Counted from the stretch's first letter, positions 51,091-59,944 are shown. The stretch: DNA of 64,000 nucleotides from Primorskyibacter aestuariivivens (GCF_028023675.1 NZ_JAQIOZ010000010.1:62001-126000); one strand, 5' to 3'. The notes: a model not told the origin generated them from the letters alone. Program-made: numbers and translations.

Positions 51091-51849
51091 TCAGGCAAAT
51101 CGGCGGCGCAGCGCAACATTGATCCCTTCAATGGCGATCACCATGATGACCACTGCAATCGTCACGCTCGCCGCCTTATCGTATTGGAACGAGCGCACAT
51201 AGGTCTGAATGTAGAACCCGATCCCGCCAGCCCCGACGATGCCAAGGATCAGCGACTCTCGCAGGTTCAACTCGAACCGAAAGATCGTGTCGCGGGCCAC
51301 GACCGGGGCCATTTGCGGCCAGATCGCATAGCGCAAACGCAACAATGGCCCGGCTCCGGCACTCTCCAAAGCGGCAATCGGAGCACGGGACACGCCATCA
51401 ATCGCTTCGGCGTAGAATTTGGCCAGCATGCCTGTCGCGTGGAACGCCACCGCGATGATGCCGGGCAAGGGCCCCAGCCCAACCGCGCCCACCATCAACA
51501 TCGCCACCAGGATCAGCGGGATCGCGCGGATAAATGCCAGAACGGTGCGGACAGGTCGGTGCACCGCTGCGGACACCATCGTCTCCGAGGCGAGAATGCC
51601 AAGCGGAACGGAAAAGAACACGGCACCGAGAGTGCCGAGGATCGCGATCCGCAGCGTCTCGGCGCTCCCCTTCCAGATCTCGTCCATAATGGTCGGATCC
51701 GGCGGGAACATGCGTCCAAAGAAATCCGCAATGCGAGGGCCTGCAGACAGTAGTCGGGACAGTTCGACATCGGTGGTGATCAGCGACCACAGCAACACTC
51801 CGGCAACGAACAGCCCAGCCCAGAACCCGCCCAGATCGCGCGACCGCAT
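51091..51849 (-). CDS. PhnE-like ABC transporter permease
   Basis: A 252-residue protein with six helices and the PhnE coupling region ESAGAGPLLRLRYAIWPQM followed by NLRESLILGIVGAGGIG. It forms the membrane channel of a PhnDCE-type importer. Its ATG shares one base with the ATPase stop. Regulation by the adjacent MntR points to a metal-related substrate rather than phosphonate, which is inference. Confidence 0.9.
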   Translation of the reverse strand: MRSRDLGGFWAGLFVAGVLLWSLITTDVELSRLLSAGPRIADFFGRMFPPDPTIMDEIWKGSAETLRIAILGTLGAVFFSVPLGILASETMVSAAVHRPVRTVLAFIRAIPLILVAMLMVGAVGLGPLPGIIAVAFHATGMLAKFYAEAIDGVSRAPIAALESAGAGPLLRLRYAIWPQMAPVVARDTIFRFELNLRESLILGIVGAGGIGFYIQTYVRSFQYDKAASVTIAVVIMVIAIEGINVALRRRFA

Positions 51850-52634
51850 CAGCTTACGACCTTGAGCCGTGCGCCGGATGCCGGGTCTGTATCATCATAG
51901 AGCGCCGCCGTCGCGTCATCCGTCAAATCGCGCGTCGCGACATCAAAGACGATCCGACCGTTGCGCATTCCGATGATACGGTCGGCAAAACGCCGTGCCA
52001 GTTCCGGTTGATGCGACGAGAACACAGTCGTCGCCCCGCGTGCCTGGGCGGCGCTGGTGAGAAGCGTCAGGATGTCCGCTGCTCTGGACGGATCAAGGTT
52101 GCTGACCGGCTCGTCCGCGAAGATCAGCTTAGGCTCTTGTGCGAGACAACGGGCAATTGCCACCCGCTGCCGCTGGCCGCCGCTGAGCGAGTCCACGCGC
52201 CGGTCTGCGAGGTCCGCGATGCCGCAGTCGGAGAGTGTCGATCGGGCTATGTCCATGTCAGACTTCGACACATTGCCGAGCAGTGCGCGCCAACCGGGCA
52301 TCCGGCCCAGCCTACCGTTCAACACGTTGCGCATCACTGTCGATCGTTCGACAAGCGCAAACTCCTGAAAGATGAACCCGGTATCAGCGCGCTTTGCCAA
52401 GGGCAGGGCGCGGGTGGGTTCGAATGGCGTGCCAAGGACTGAGACCCGCCCCTGCCAATCGCGCAGCCGTCCGTCCAGCAACGTCAAAAGTGTGGTCTTT
52501 CCGGCTCCGGAAGGACCAAGAAGGGCAACGCACTCTCCGGCCGCAATGTTCAGGGATACCTGATCGATGGCGCGCTGCTCAGCACTGTGATGGCCAAAGC
52601 TCAGATCGTCGATGTGAATGGCGTTTTGCATCAT
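51849..52634 (-). CDS. PhnC-like ABC transporter ATP-binding protein
   Basis: A 261-residue ATPase with Walker [10 protein letters not shown], signature [13 protein letters not shown], Walker B LIFADEP and the H-loop SSHQPE. The order and size match PhnC. It overlaps the binding-protein gene by 4 nt and the permease gene by 1 nt, so the three are co-translated. Confidence 0.92.
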   Translation of the reverse strand: MMQNAIHIDDLSFGHHSAEQRAIDQVSLNIAAGECVALLGPSGAGKTTLLTLLDGRLRDWQGRVSVLGTPFEPTRALPLAKRADTGFIFQEFALVERSTVMRNVLNGRLGRMPGWRALLGNVSKSDMDIARSTLSDCGIADLADRRVDSLSGGQRQRVAIARCLAQEPKLIFADEPVSNLDPSRAADILTLLTSAAQARGATTVFSSHQPELARRFADRIIGMRNGRIVFDVATRDLTDDATAALYDDTDPASGARLKVVS

Positions 52635-53506
52635 AGCAATCCGAAGCGCTGCGCCATGGTCCGCACACCGTCGAACACCGAAGGGTCGGCTTCGACATAG
52701 CCATCCGGGCCGTAGAGATAGCGGAGTTTGTCACGGTGCTCGGGCGTATTGAGCTTCATCATGGCAGCAATGAAGTTCTCGCGAAGCTCGGCGTCCAGTT
52801 CGGGACGTGCGATGACGACGTGGCTTGGAATGGCATCGCTTTCCGCGATCCACGTAACCTGCGATTGCTGCTCGGGGGTGAGAAGAAGGTCGGCGTATTG
52901 GCTTGCCCCAGCGGCATCAACCAGGCCTTCCGCCATCGCCTGCATCGCCTGTTGGTAGCCACCGGCAAAGAAAATGCGGCCAAAGAAATCCTCTGCCGCA
53001 TCCGGGCTGGATACCAGGCCTGCGCGCTCGAACTCGGCCAAGGGGTACATGTATCCCGATTCCGAAATCGGGTCGGCAAAGGCGATGTCGCGACCTTCCA
53101 GATCGGCCAGCGTCTTGAAGCCGCTGTCACGGCGCACAAAGACGCGGCCCGTATAACTGGGCGCATCGCGGTAGACCTCTGACAAGAGCGGCACTGCACC
53201 GATTTCTCTTTCAGCCAGAACGAAGGGCAGGGCACCCATGAACGAGATATCGGCATCGCCATTGCGCAACGCCTCGACGGCCGCCGCATGGTCAATGGTC
53301 ACGAACCCCTCGACCGGCATTCCGATTTCAGACGACAGCCAGGCGGTGATCGCCTCGATATCGCCCAGAAGCTTGTCGGGGTTCTCCTGCGGTATAAAGG
53401 CCAGGCGCAACGGGCCAGACTGCGCCAGAGCAGGCATCGGCTGCGAGACAAGACCGGCCGCTGCGAGAATAAGAAGGTGACGGCGGTTCAAGCGAGGCAT
53501 CATCAA
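52631..53506 (-). CDS. PhnD-like periplasmic substrate-binding protein
   Basis: A 291-residue protein with a signal peptide (RRHLLILAAAGLV, to about ALAQ-29) and the PhnD fold marks LRLAFIPQENPDKL, NGDADISFMGALPF and FADPISESGYMYP. PhnD-family proteins bind oxyanions such as phosphonates and phosphite, and some uncharacterised members are metal-linked. It overlaps the di-haem gene by 4 nt. Confidence 0.9.
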   Translation of the reverse strand: MMMPRLNRRHLLILAAAGLVSQPMPALAQSGPLRLAFIPQENPDKLLGDIEAITAWLSSEIGMPVEGFVTIDHAAAVEALRNGDADISFMGALPFVLAEREIGAVPLLSEVYRDAPSYTGRVFVRRDSGFKTLADLEGRDIAFADPISESGYMYPLAEFERAGLVSSPDAAEDFFGRIFFAGGYQQAMQAMAEGLVDAAGASQYADLLLTPEQQSQVTWIAESDAIPSHVVIARPELDAELRENFIAAMMKLNTPEHRDKLRYLYGPDGYVEADPSVFDGVRTMAQRFGLL

Positions 53507-55395
53507 AACGCCTTTCCTTCAATGGCGGCGGCATCCGACTTGAACAGACTCCAACTCGCTTCCGCGGCCGCCCAGTCCTCTGCCCGAACGGCTGCGCCGA
53601 CCTCTGCCAAGCGCTCGGCCAGTGCGTAGACCTCGGGCCGCAACGAAAGATTGGCCATCGTGCCTGTATCGGCCGCAAGATCGGCCGCAACCGTGTCGGT
53701 CAGGACCAGGATGTGCTGCGCATCGCGTTTCGGTAGAAGCGTGCCGAGCGTCGAGGCAAAAGTGGTGAGCTCCGCGAAGGCCAGACGGAAAGGCGTATTT
53801 GCGGCATTGAAAGCCTCGTATGGCTCATCAGCTGCGCCGACCGTGTCCAGATAGGCGGTCAGGTCCGACCGCTCGGCACCGGTCAGGCCAAGGTTCTTTG
53901 TCTCGTCGAACCAATCCACAACGCTTGCCAGCGTCGGCAGGGAGCCGTCGTGGAAATACGGCGCTGTGTAGAGCGTACCGAGCAAGGTGGGCGTGTCGAG
54001 GGCGCCCGCATGTGACCCTTCGTAAGCCACCGCCACCGACCCGATGTCATGGGATTTGCGATCAAGAAAGTTGCCGGACGGCGTATGGCAGCTGGCACAG
54101 GATTGGTTGCCCATCCCTGCAAAGGGGCGGTTGAATACCTCTTCGCCACGCCGCGCAGCATCCGGCGCGGCCTCCGTCAATTGGCCGTCGCCGGTGACCA
54201 GGGAATTGGGCAGGAAATCGAACTCGGTCATGTAGGCCACCAGTGCGTCCAGCATGAAGGGTGTAGGTTCTTCGCCCGCGAATTCGTTGACGATCACATT
54301 GCGGGAGAAATCCCGAAGCGACGCGAAACGTCCGTCTCGCCCGTAAGGTCCGGTAAACCGCAGCCCGCGCAGGCTTGGGATATCGATCGGGTCGTCGCGG
54401 CGATCGTTGAACATCGGGTTGAAGAAAGCGCCATCAACGTCGACCGCGCCGGGCTGGTGACTGGCGCCGGGAATGAAAAACCGCTGATTGATGTCCGAGC
54501 GATTGTGGCAGGTCGAACAGGCAATACCCAGATCGCGGGCCGGGCCGCCGAAGATCTCGGCACTGTCGAACAACATGTCGCCGTAGGCGATGAGCGGAAG
54601 GTCCGTTTCGTCGATCCCTTGTTCTTCGAAATTGAGCACGAGAAGTGGCAGGGGGTCCTGATCGAAGATGTCTGAGCCGGGGGGCAGAGCGGCGGGCAAT
54701 TCAACCGGCTGTCCGGTTCGGGCAATCGCCTCGGGCACGGCAGTCAGCGTCTGGCGCGGGGCAGGATCCGCGACGAGGTAATTTTCGGCCAGATAGGCTG
54801 AAATTTCCGCGCGTGCAGCAGTCATTTCCTCAACGTCCCTATCCATGGTTCCGGCGCCGAGCACGCCTGCTGAGCCTGTGGCATTGTTGAGTTCCAACCA
54901 CGCCCGACCCAGTGTCCGGGCCGCACTAGGGTCCGCGGCTTTGATATGATCGGCAAACGCGCGGTAAAGCTCCTTGGCAGTAGCCACTGCCTGTTGCGAT
55001 ACCGCCGGGTTGTCGGCAGCAATGGCTGCATCCAGCTCTTCTTCGATTCTCAGCGCGATAAGGCGGGTGGCTGCCACATGAACGGCATGCCGATCCTGCC
55101 TGCCAATCGCGTCGGACAGATCACCGACATCAATGGCGCTTTCTCGGTCCAGCCAGTCAAGGGCTCCGAGACGATACTCCGATCCGCGATAGGGCTCGGT
55201 CCAGGCTTGTTCCACTTTGTCCCACGGGACCGGCGCGAGATTGCCCAGAAACAGCGTCAACCGATAGGCTGCCGCTTCGGGCAGCCAAGGGGCTTCCTTG
55301 GCGGGTGTAGCCGAAGAGGGACCAGCCAACACCGAAGCGGTGACAATCGCGTAGAGGATCACGCGCAGGACGTGATGGATCACAGGCGGCTCCAT
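53503..55395 (-). CDS. Large di-haem cytochrome c peroxidase-like (MauG/CCP family) protein
   Basis: A 630-residue exported protein (signal to about SSAT-30). Residues 30-240 are a helical region of unknown type. A CCP/MauG-like domain follows, with haem sites CSTCH (293-297) and CASCH (433-437) plus PGASHQPGAVDVDG and TAPYFHDGSL. The C-terminal 130 residues are again helical. Ordinary CCPs have about 330-350 residues, so both flanks are extra. It is the first gene of the PhnDCE operon. The MntR-type palindrome lies only 6 nt before its ATG, over the usual ribosome-site position. Confidence 0.88.
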   Translation of the reverse strand: MEPPVIHHVLRVILYAIVTASVLAGPSSATPAKEAPWLPEAAAYRLTLFLGNLAPVPWDKVEQAWTEPYRGSEYRLGALDWLDRESAIDVGDLSDAIGRQDRHAVHVAATRLIALRIEEELDAAIAADNPAVSQQAVATAKELYRAFADHIKAADPSAARTLGRAWLELNNATGSAGVLGAGTMDRDVEEMTAARAEISAYLAENYLVADPAPRQTLTAVPEAIARTGQPVELPAALPPGSDIFDQDPLPLLVLNFEEQGIDETDLPLIAYGDMLFDSAEIFGGPARDLGIACSTCHNRSDINQRFFIPGASHQPGAVDVDGAFFNPMFNDRRDDPIDIPSLRGLRFTGPYGRDGRFASLRDFSRNVIVNEFAGEEPTPFMLDALVAYMTEFDFLPNSLVTGDGQLTEAAPDAARRGEEVFNRPFAGMGNQSCASCHTPSGNFLDRKSHDIGSVAVAYEGSHAGALDTPTLLGTLYTAPYFHDGSLPTLASVVDWFDETKNLGLTGAERSDLTAYLDTVGAADEPYEAFNAANTPFRLAFAELTTFASTLGTLLPKRDAQHILVLTDTVAADLAADTGTMANLSLRPEVYALAERLAEVGAAVRAEDWAAAEASWSLFKSDAAAIEGKAF

Positions 55396-55400
55396 TCAAA

Positions 55401-55420
55401 AAGTTAGACGCGTCTAACTT
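55401..55420. promoter_or_regulatory. Perfect 20-bp palindrome, likely MntR operator
   Basis: AAGTTAGACGCGTCTAACTT is a perfect palindrome. It lies between the divergent di-haem/PhnDCE operon and the mntR-like gene, 56 nt from the latter's ATG and 6 nt from the former's. DtxR/MntR proteins bind palindromes of this size as dimers. Confidence 0.78.
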
Positions 55421-55475
55421 ATCTACCCAAAGCCAACTTGTTGTCAATCCATCAACCATCGGGCAAAGTCGTCAT

Positions 55476-55937
55476 ATGTCGCCCGGCGCATCACAGACGC
55501 GTGAAGATTTTACGCCTGATTCCCGCGATCCCGAAGCCCAGGCCGACGGGTTCGCCAACGTGCGCAATGCCCATGAAAGCGAGATGGCGGAAGACTATGT
55601 GGAACTGATCGCGGAATTGATCGAAGCCCATGGAGAGGCGCGACCGGTCGACATCGCGGAACGGCTGGGGGTCAAAGCCCCGACGGTAACCAAGAATATC
55701 TCGCGCTTGAAAGTGGCGGGGTTGGTGCATCGAGAAAAGTATCGCTCGATATTCCTGACCGACAGAGGCCAAGCCCTCGCTGAGGCCTGCCGAAGGCGCC
55801 ACAGGATCGTGGTCGCGTTTCTGCAAAGCCTCGGAATTGACGAAGTAACGGCCGAGCGTGATGCCGAAGGAATCGAACACCATGTCAGCGACGAAACGCT
55901 CGCCGCATTCGAGAAACATATTAATGGGTCGGGTTGA
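55476..55937 (+). CDS. mntR: MntR-like DtxR-family manganese-responsive regulator
   Basis: A 153-residue protein with a disordered N-terminus of about 30 residues, a winged helix (LGVKAPTVTKNISRLKVAGL) and the MntR dimer/metal domain marked by ERDAEGIEHHVSDETL near 127-142. The Glu and His residues there are the Mn(II) ligands in MntR. No SH3 domain is present, as in MntR and unlike DtxR. It probably represses the divergent di-haem/ABC operon through the 20-bp palindrome. Confidence 0.9.
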   Translation: MSPGASQTREDFTPDSRDPEAQADGFANVRNAHESEMAEDYVELIAELIEAHGEARPVDIAERLGVKAPTVTKNISRLKVAGLVHREKYRSIFLTDRGQALAEACRRRHRIVVAFLQSLGIDEVTAERDAEGIEHHVSDETLAAFEKHINGSG

Positions 55938-55976
55938 TCGCCATTGCGATGAGGTAGGCTTGGCAGGATCTGCCCG

Positions 55977-56426
55977 TCAGTCGCCAGGATAGCTGGAGAA
56001 AACTTCCGTCGATCCATCGTTGTTGATGAGAAACACGTCATAGGCCTCACGCCAGCGGCTCTGGTCCATTCCGGGTGAGCCGAGTGGCATGTCTGGTACG
56101 GCAAGGCCTACAGCGTCCGGTCTTTCGCTGAGTAGTCTCCGAATATCTTCCGCTGGCACATGACCTTCAATCACGTAGCCCTCGACCAGGCCCGTGTGAC
56201 AGGACACCATGCGTTGCGGGACACCGTTGTCGAGCTTGAAGCGGACGAGCAGCCCAGCAAACATGTCCTCGCCCTTGGGTACGAAGCCGTTCTCCTCGAG
56301 GTGTTCCATCCATGCAAGGCAGCACCCGCAGCCATTTGTCTTTTTGACGTCGATCGGTGTGGCTTCCGCGACCGCCTGAGCGGCGAGGCTGAGCGAAAGC
56401 ATAGTTGCAAGCGTGAACAGCTTCAT
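55977..56426 (-). CDS. DUF411 metal-binding periplasmic protein (second copy)
   Basis: A 149-residue protein with a signal peptide (to about AVAE-21) and DUF411 marks TNGCGCCLAWMEHL, VSCHTGLVEGYVIEGHVP and VPDMPLGSPGMD. It resembles the 8.6-kb copy throughout. It ends a six-gene copper-delivery operon and overlaps the upstream SCO gene by 4 nt. Confidence 0.92.
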   Translation of the reverse strand: MKLFTLATMLSLSLAAQAVAEATPIDVKKTNGCGCCLAWMEHLEENGFVPKGEDMFAGLLVRFKLDNGVPQRMVSCHTGLVEGYVIEGHVPAEDIRRLLSERPDAVGLAVPDMPLGSPGMDQSRWREAYDVFLINNDGSTEVFSSYPGD

Positions 56427-57049
56427 GACGTTTGTTCTCCGGTTGTTGCAAGAACGCGGCGGATCTTTGGCACCGCGAATTCTCGCGGTTCATGGTAGTC
56501 GATGGTACCGGCAAACTGTCCCTCAGCATCGAACAGAAAAACGCTCGCTGTGTGGTCCATCGTGTAGTCGCCACCTTCAACGGCGACTTTCTCATAGCTT
56601 GCGCGGAAGCCTGCTGCGGCGCGTGCCGTTTCATCCAGCGTTCCGGTCCACCCCTGGATCGCTGGGTGAAAATAGCTGACATACTCTGCCATGCCGTCCA
56701 CGGTGTCGCGCTCCGGATCGACCGTGATGAACACGACATTCATCTCCGCGACGTCGTCTCCAAGGTCGTCGAGCCAACCAGAGATATCCGACAATGTGGT
56801 GGGGCACACATCGGGGCAGTATGTGAAGCCAAAAAACACCATGGATGGATTGCCCAGAAGCGACGCGGGTCCGACAGTTGCACCGCCTTGATCGGTCATC
56901 TGGAATTCCATCTGGGTGAGCGGCAAGGGTCGCTGAGCTACAGGTTCAGGCGCGCCGGGACCGTCCACGCGCCACCAGCCGATGAACAGCGTGAGTGCAG
57001 CCACTCCGGCAATTGCGGCACCATAAGTAAGGAGAGTTCTTCGGCTCAT
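56423..57049 (-). CDS. SCO1/SenC-family copper protein (second in operon)
   Basis: A 208-residue protein with one N-terminal helix (about 8-25) and a thioredoxin-like SCO domain, with FGFTYCPDVCPTTL (CxxxC near 77-81) and the conserved histidine in YTMDHTASVFLFD. SCO proteins bind Cu(I) and help build the CuA site of cytochrome oxidase or act as thiol reductants. Its ATG shares a base with the PCuAC stop. Confidence 0.92.
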   Translation of the reverse strand: MSRRTLLTYGAAIAGVAALTLFIGWWRVDGPGAPEPVAQRPLPLTQMEFQMTDQGGATVGPASLLGNPSMVFFGFTYCPDVCPTTLSDISGWLDDLGDDVAEMNVVFITVDPERDTVDGMAEYVSYFHPAIQGWTGTLDETARAAAGFRASYEKVAVEGGDYTMDHTASVFLFDAEGQFAGTIDYHEPREFAVPKIRRVLATTGEQTS

Positions 57050-57513
57050 CAGCGCTCCGGCCCACGCGCCGCAATACCAAGAATAGGAACATCAACGGTC
57101 AGCGTCCCGCCATCGGCAAAGTTCAATGTCAGCGGAAAGGTCTCGCCTTCCACCATCTTGATTTGCAACCGCATCAGCATGGCATGCATGCCACCTGGTT
57201 CCAGCGCAACGCTTTCGCCCGCTGGGATGGTGATTTCACCGACTGGGCCCATGGAACTCACACCATTTGCGTCGGTCGTCGTCTCATGGATGTCCGGCAT
57301 CATAGCGAGCGGCGTTTCCAGCCCCACCAATGTTACCGGATCGGGGCCTGTATTGCGCACAGTCATGTAGGCCGCGCCCGGACGGTTGGTGCCGATAGAG
57401 GCGCGGGCCCATGCGTCTTCAACGACAATATCCTCAGAGCCAGCAGAAGAGGTGGTCGGTAATCCGACAAACACACTGAATGCAAGTGCGATGGCTGCAA
57501 CGGTTGATTTCAC
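57049..57513 (-). CDS. PCuAC periplasmic copper chaperone
   Basis: A 154-residue protein (GTG start with an AGGAG site) with a signal peptide and the PCuAC copper site: IHETTTDANGVSSM followed 20 or so residues later by GGMHAMLM. It collects Cu(I) in the periplasm and cooperates with SCO proteins in oxidase assembly. It lies between a DsbA-like gene (28-nt gap) and an SCO gene. Confidence 0.92.
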   Translation of the reverse strand: MKSTVAAIALAFSVFVGLPTTSSAGSEDIVVEDAWARASIGTNRPGAAYMTVRNTGPDPVTLVGLETPLAMMPDIHETTTDANGVSSMGPVGEITIPAGESVALEPGGMHAMLMRLQIKMVEGETFPLTLNFADGGTLTVDVPILGIAARGPER

Positions 57514-57541
57514 AGGTTTGCTCCTAAAATCAGTCTTCTGA

Positions 57542-58201
57542 TCACGACCCGGCCGCCGCGACTTCCGCTGCAACAAGGGCGCGCAGCTCGTCAGCGCCAA
57601 AAGGATCGAGGGGTTTGCCGTTTACGAAGAAGGTGGGGGTACCACGCACGCCGACAGCGTCGACATCTGCGCGATCTTGATTGAGAACGCCAACCGTCTG
57701 TGGTGCCATCATTTGGGCTTTCGCGGCTTCCGCGTCCAGGCCAGCCTGCTGCGCAATCCCAAGGATCAAGCCAGGGGCGGGCGCACCATGGGACGCCCAA
57801 CGCGGCTGATACTCGAGGAGCGCTTCGAGGACCGGCTCGAAAACACCTTGCATACGTGCCGCCTCGAGGACACGTATGGCCTGCTCTGAGCCTTCCCCGT
57901 GGAAGGGCGTATATCTCAGCACAACACGCACTGCGCCGTCATGTTCCGCCAGTATGTCTTTCACAATCGGATGAAAGGCGCGGCACGCTTCGCAAGCCGG
58001 ATCAAAGAACTCGACGATGGTGACCGGAGCGTCTTCCGGACCGAGGATCGGAGAGTAGGACCGGATCAGTGCCTCTGCAATTTCGGGTTGGACAGGTTCG
58101 ACCTGAGCAACCGGCGCAGGGCGGGTTTGGTACCAAACGGCGGCGGCAAAGATCGCAAGGCCAACGATTAGGACCGATAGAACGATAGATTTGTTTTTCA
58201 T
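57542..58201 (-). CDS. DsbA-like thioredoxin-fold protein
   Basis: A 219-residue protein with an N-terminal anchor/signal helix and a DsbA-type fold with VEFFDPACEACRAFHP (CEAC near 70-73) and the cis-proline GVRGTPTFFVNG. The CEAC active site differs from the CPYC of the other two DsbA proteins. It overlaps the DsbB gene by 4 nt, so the two probably work as a pair. Confidence 0.92.
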   Translation of the reverse strand: MKNKSIVLSVLIVGLAIFAAAVWYQTRPAPVAQVEPVQPEIAEALIRSYSPILGPEDAPVTIVEFFDPACEACRAFHPIVKDILAEHDGAVRVVLRYTPFHGEGSEQAIRVLEAARMQGVFEPVLEALLEYQPRWASHGAPAPGLILGIAQQAGLDAEAAKAQMMAPQTVGVLNQDRADVDAVGVRGTPTFFVNGKPLDPFGADELRALVAAEVAAAGS

Positions 58202-58623
58202 GTGCGCTGCTCCTTCAGGGAGAAAATGGACAGGATCGCGATCAACCCAAAGGCGATAAACGACAAAAGCGGGATTGGGACGCCGAGGAAGACCTGATTG
58301 TCATCGGTGCAGGACGGGCCGGTCGCAGTGCAGGGTTGGATACGCTCCGGGAGGAGCCCGGTATAAAGGCCCAGATGCCAGAGTGCGATGGCGGCCCCAC
58401 CAATGGCGAGCGCAACACCGTAGCGACCGACCCGATGATCCTCCCACCAGAGACCAAGGGCCAGAATGACGGCCAGAGGGAACATGAAGGCGCGTTGAAA
58501 CCAGCACAGATTGCACGGAGCCTGCCCCAGAACCTCACCGATATAGAGCACGGCCAAGGAACTCCCCAAAGCGACGATCCACGCGGCGGTCAAAGCCGCC
58601 TCTTTTGACATCACCCGGCTCAT
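58198..58623 (-). CDS. DsbB/BdbC-family disulfide oxidase
   Basis: A 141-residue protein with four membrane helices, CNLC (37-40) in the first loop and a second cysteine pair (QPCTATGPSCTDD) in the other. This is the short BdbC type of DsbB. It oxidises the neighbouring DsbA. It overlaps the SCO stop codon (ATGA). Confidence 0.92.
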   Translation of the reverse strand: MSRVMSKEAALTAAWIVALGSSLAVLYIGEVLGQAPCNLCWFQRAFMFPLAVILALGLWWEDHRVGRYGVALAIGGAAIALWHLGLYTGLLPERIQPCTATGPSCTDDNQVFLGVPIPLLSFIAFGLIAILSIFSLKEQRT

Positions 58624-59216
58624 AGCGACATCCGCGCCTTCAGATCGGCAACGATCTCCTCTGCCGGCGTGCCGTATGTCCAGGCCCCGACATATCCGCC
58701 TTGCGGGTCAAAGAGAAAGAGCTGGGAGGAATGCCCCATCGTATAGCCGTCAGGGGAGGCGGCTTCCTCGATCTTCTCAAAGTAAACGCGGAAACTCTCA
58801 GACGTGCGTTTGATCTGATCGGGTGTACCGGTCAGCCCAATTATGTTTGCCTCAAACGCCGGGACAAATTCCGCTAGTTGCTCAGGCGTGTCACGTTCCG
58901 GATCTATCGAAATGAAGAGCGGCTGGACTTGGGTCGCATCTGAACCGAGTGCATCCATTACGGCGGCAACTTCGGCTAGGGTCGTTGGGCACACATCGGG
59001 GCAATTCGCAAATCCGAAGAAAACGAGCATCCAGCGCCCTGCGAAATCTTCGTCCGTCTGCACCATGCCCTGGTGATCAGTCAGTTCGAAATCTGCCCGG
59101 AACGCAGGCTCACCCGTTCGCTGTTCGCCTTTGGTAGAAACTTGTAGCCAGACGAACCCCACGATCGCGATCGCGACGAGGCCCCAAAGAACTTTCTGAA
59201 ATACTGATAATCTCAT
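58620..59216 (-). CDS. SCO1/SenC-family copper protein (first in operon)
   Basis: A 198-residue protein with one membrane helix (about 8-25) and the SCO domain, with FGFANCPDVCPTTL and YTMGHSSQLFLFD. It is first in the operon SCO-DsbB-DsbA-PCuAC-SCO-DUF411, 38 nt after a CadR/PbrR-type promoter. The ATG at 59214-59216 is used; the open frame upstream crosses the promoter. Confidence 0.92.
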   Translation of the reverse strand: MRLSVFQKVLWGLVAIAIVGFVWLQVSTKGEQRTGEPAFRADFELTDHQGMVQTDEDFAGRWMLVFFGFANCPDVCPTTLAEVAAVMDALGSDATQVQPLFISIDPERDTPEQLAEFVPAFEANIIGLTGTPDQIKRTSESFRVYFEKIEEAASPDGYTMGHSSQLFLFDPQGGYVGAWTYGTPAEEIVADLKARMSL

Positions 59217-59254
59217 TGGTAGAATTGCGCCTGACTCCGCCCATTTTTTGAGCC

Positions 59255-59285
59255 TTGTAAATGTTCTAGTAGCTAGAGGTTCAAG
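59255..59285 (-). promoter_or_regulatory. CadR/PbrR-type promoter of the copper-delivery operon
   Basis: On the minus strand, -35 TTGAAC (59280-59285) and -10 TACAAG (59255-59260) are 19 bp apart. The dyad CTCTAG-CTA-CTAGAA matches the set at 40.7, 42.8 and 49.3 kb. The MerR-family gene that probably recognises it starts 115 nt away on the other strand. Confidence 0.8.
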
Positions 59286-59350
59286 CTGTTTCTTTACACA
59301 GAGGCGGTGTGTCACGGACCCGTGATTACAAGACTGGCTTGCGCATACCA

Positions 59351-59374
59351 ATAGCTATAGCTATAGCTATAGCT
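59351..59374. repeat. Four perfect tandem ATAGCT hexamers before the MerR gene
   Basis: The hexamer ATAGCT is repeated four times without error, ending 26 nt before the MerR ATG. The CTATAG unit it creates resembles the operator half-site CTATAG in the 60.5-kb promoter. A possible -10 TATAGA lies at 59383-59388. Confidence 0.8.
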
Positions 59375-59400
59375 ACCAAAACTATAGATATGGAGGTTGC

Positions 59401-59829
59401 ATGCTGACAATCGGAAACCTGGGAAAGAAGACCGGAACGAAGGTTCAGACCATCCGGTACTATGAACAAATCGGGTTGATGCCTGAGCCCGGTCGGACAG
59501 AGGGGGGACAGAGGCGCTACGGCGATGCTGATGTCGACCGCCTGTCCTTTATCCGGCATGCGCGACAGTTAGGGTTTCCCCTCGAAGCGATCCGCGAACT
59601 TCTCGATCTCAGCGACAATCCGGATCGCTCATGCCATGAGGCCGATTCCATCGCGCGCCGGCAACTTAAGCAGGTCGAGTTGCGGATGGACCGCTTGAAG
59701 GCGCTGCGCACCGAGCTGAAGCGCATGATCCACGAATGCAGCGGGGGCAATACGGCCGATTGTAAGGTTCTCGAGGTTTTGCGCGATCACTCGGAGTGTC
59801 TGACTGATCACGATGAGATTGGCGCCTAA
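59401..59829 (+). CDS. cadR: CadR/PbrR-like MerR-family regulator (Cd/Pb/Zn)
   Basis: A 142-residue MerR-family protein with the HTH GKKTGTKVQTIRYYEQIG. The cysteines C78 (DRSCHEAD), C113 (HECSGG) and C121 (ADCKVLE) match the three-cysteine metal site of CadR/PbrR sensors, and a fourth (C133) lies near the end. It is expected to activate the five TTGAA(C/G)-type promoters in this window. A GGAGG ribosome site precedes the ATG. Confidence 0.9.
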   Translation: MLTIGNLGKKTGTKVQTIRYYEQIGLMPEPGRTEGGQRRYGDADVDRLSFIRHARQLGFPLEAIRELLDLSDNPDRSCHEADSIARRQLKQVELRMDRLKALRTELKRMIHECSGGNTADCKVLEVLRDHSECLTDHDEIGA

Positions 59830-59944
59830 ACTCTGCAACGCTGTGCATTCGCTCTTTGCCCGCAGTTGCTCTGTCTCAATGACGTAGATCAGTTTCGGTG
59901 TCAGTTTTGTCGAGAGGAATTACCAACCATAGGAGCGGCCCGCC

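Noticed and set aside
51091-53506. Calling the ABC operon a phosphonate importer
   Set aside because: No phosphonate catabolic genes are present, and the operon is joined to a di-haem protein and faces an MntR gene across its operator. The substrate is therefore left open.
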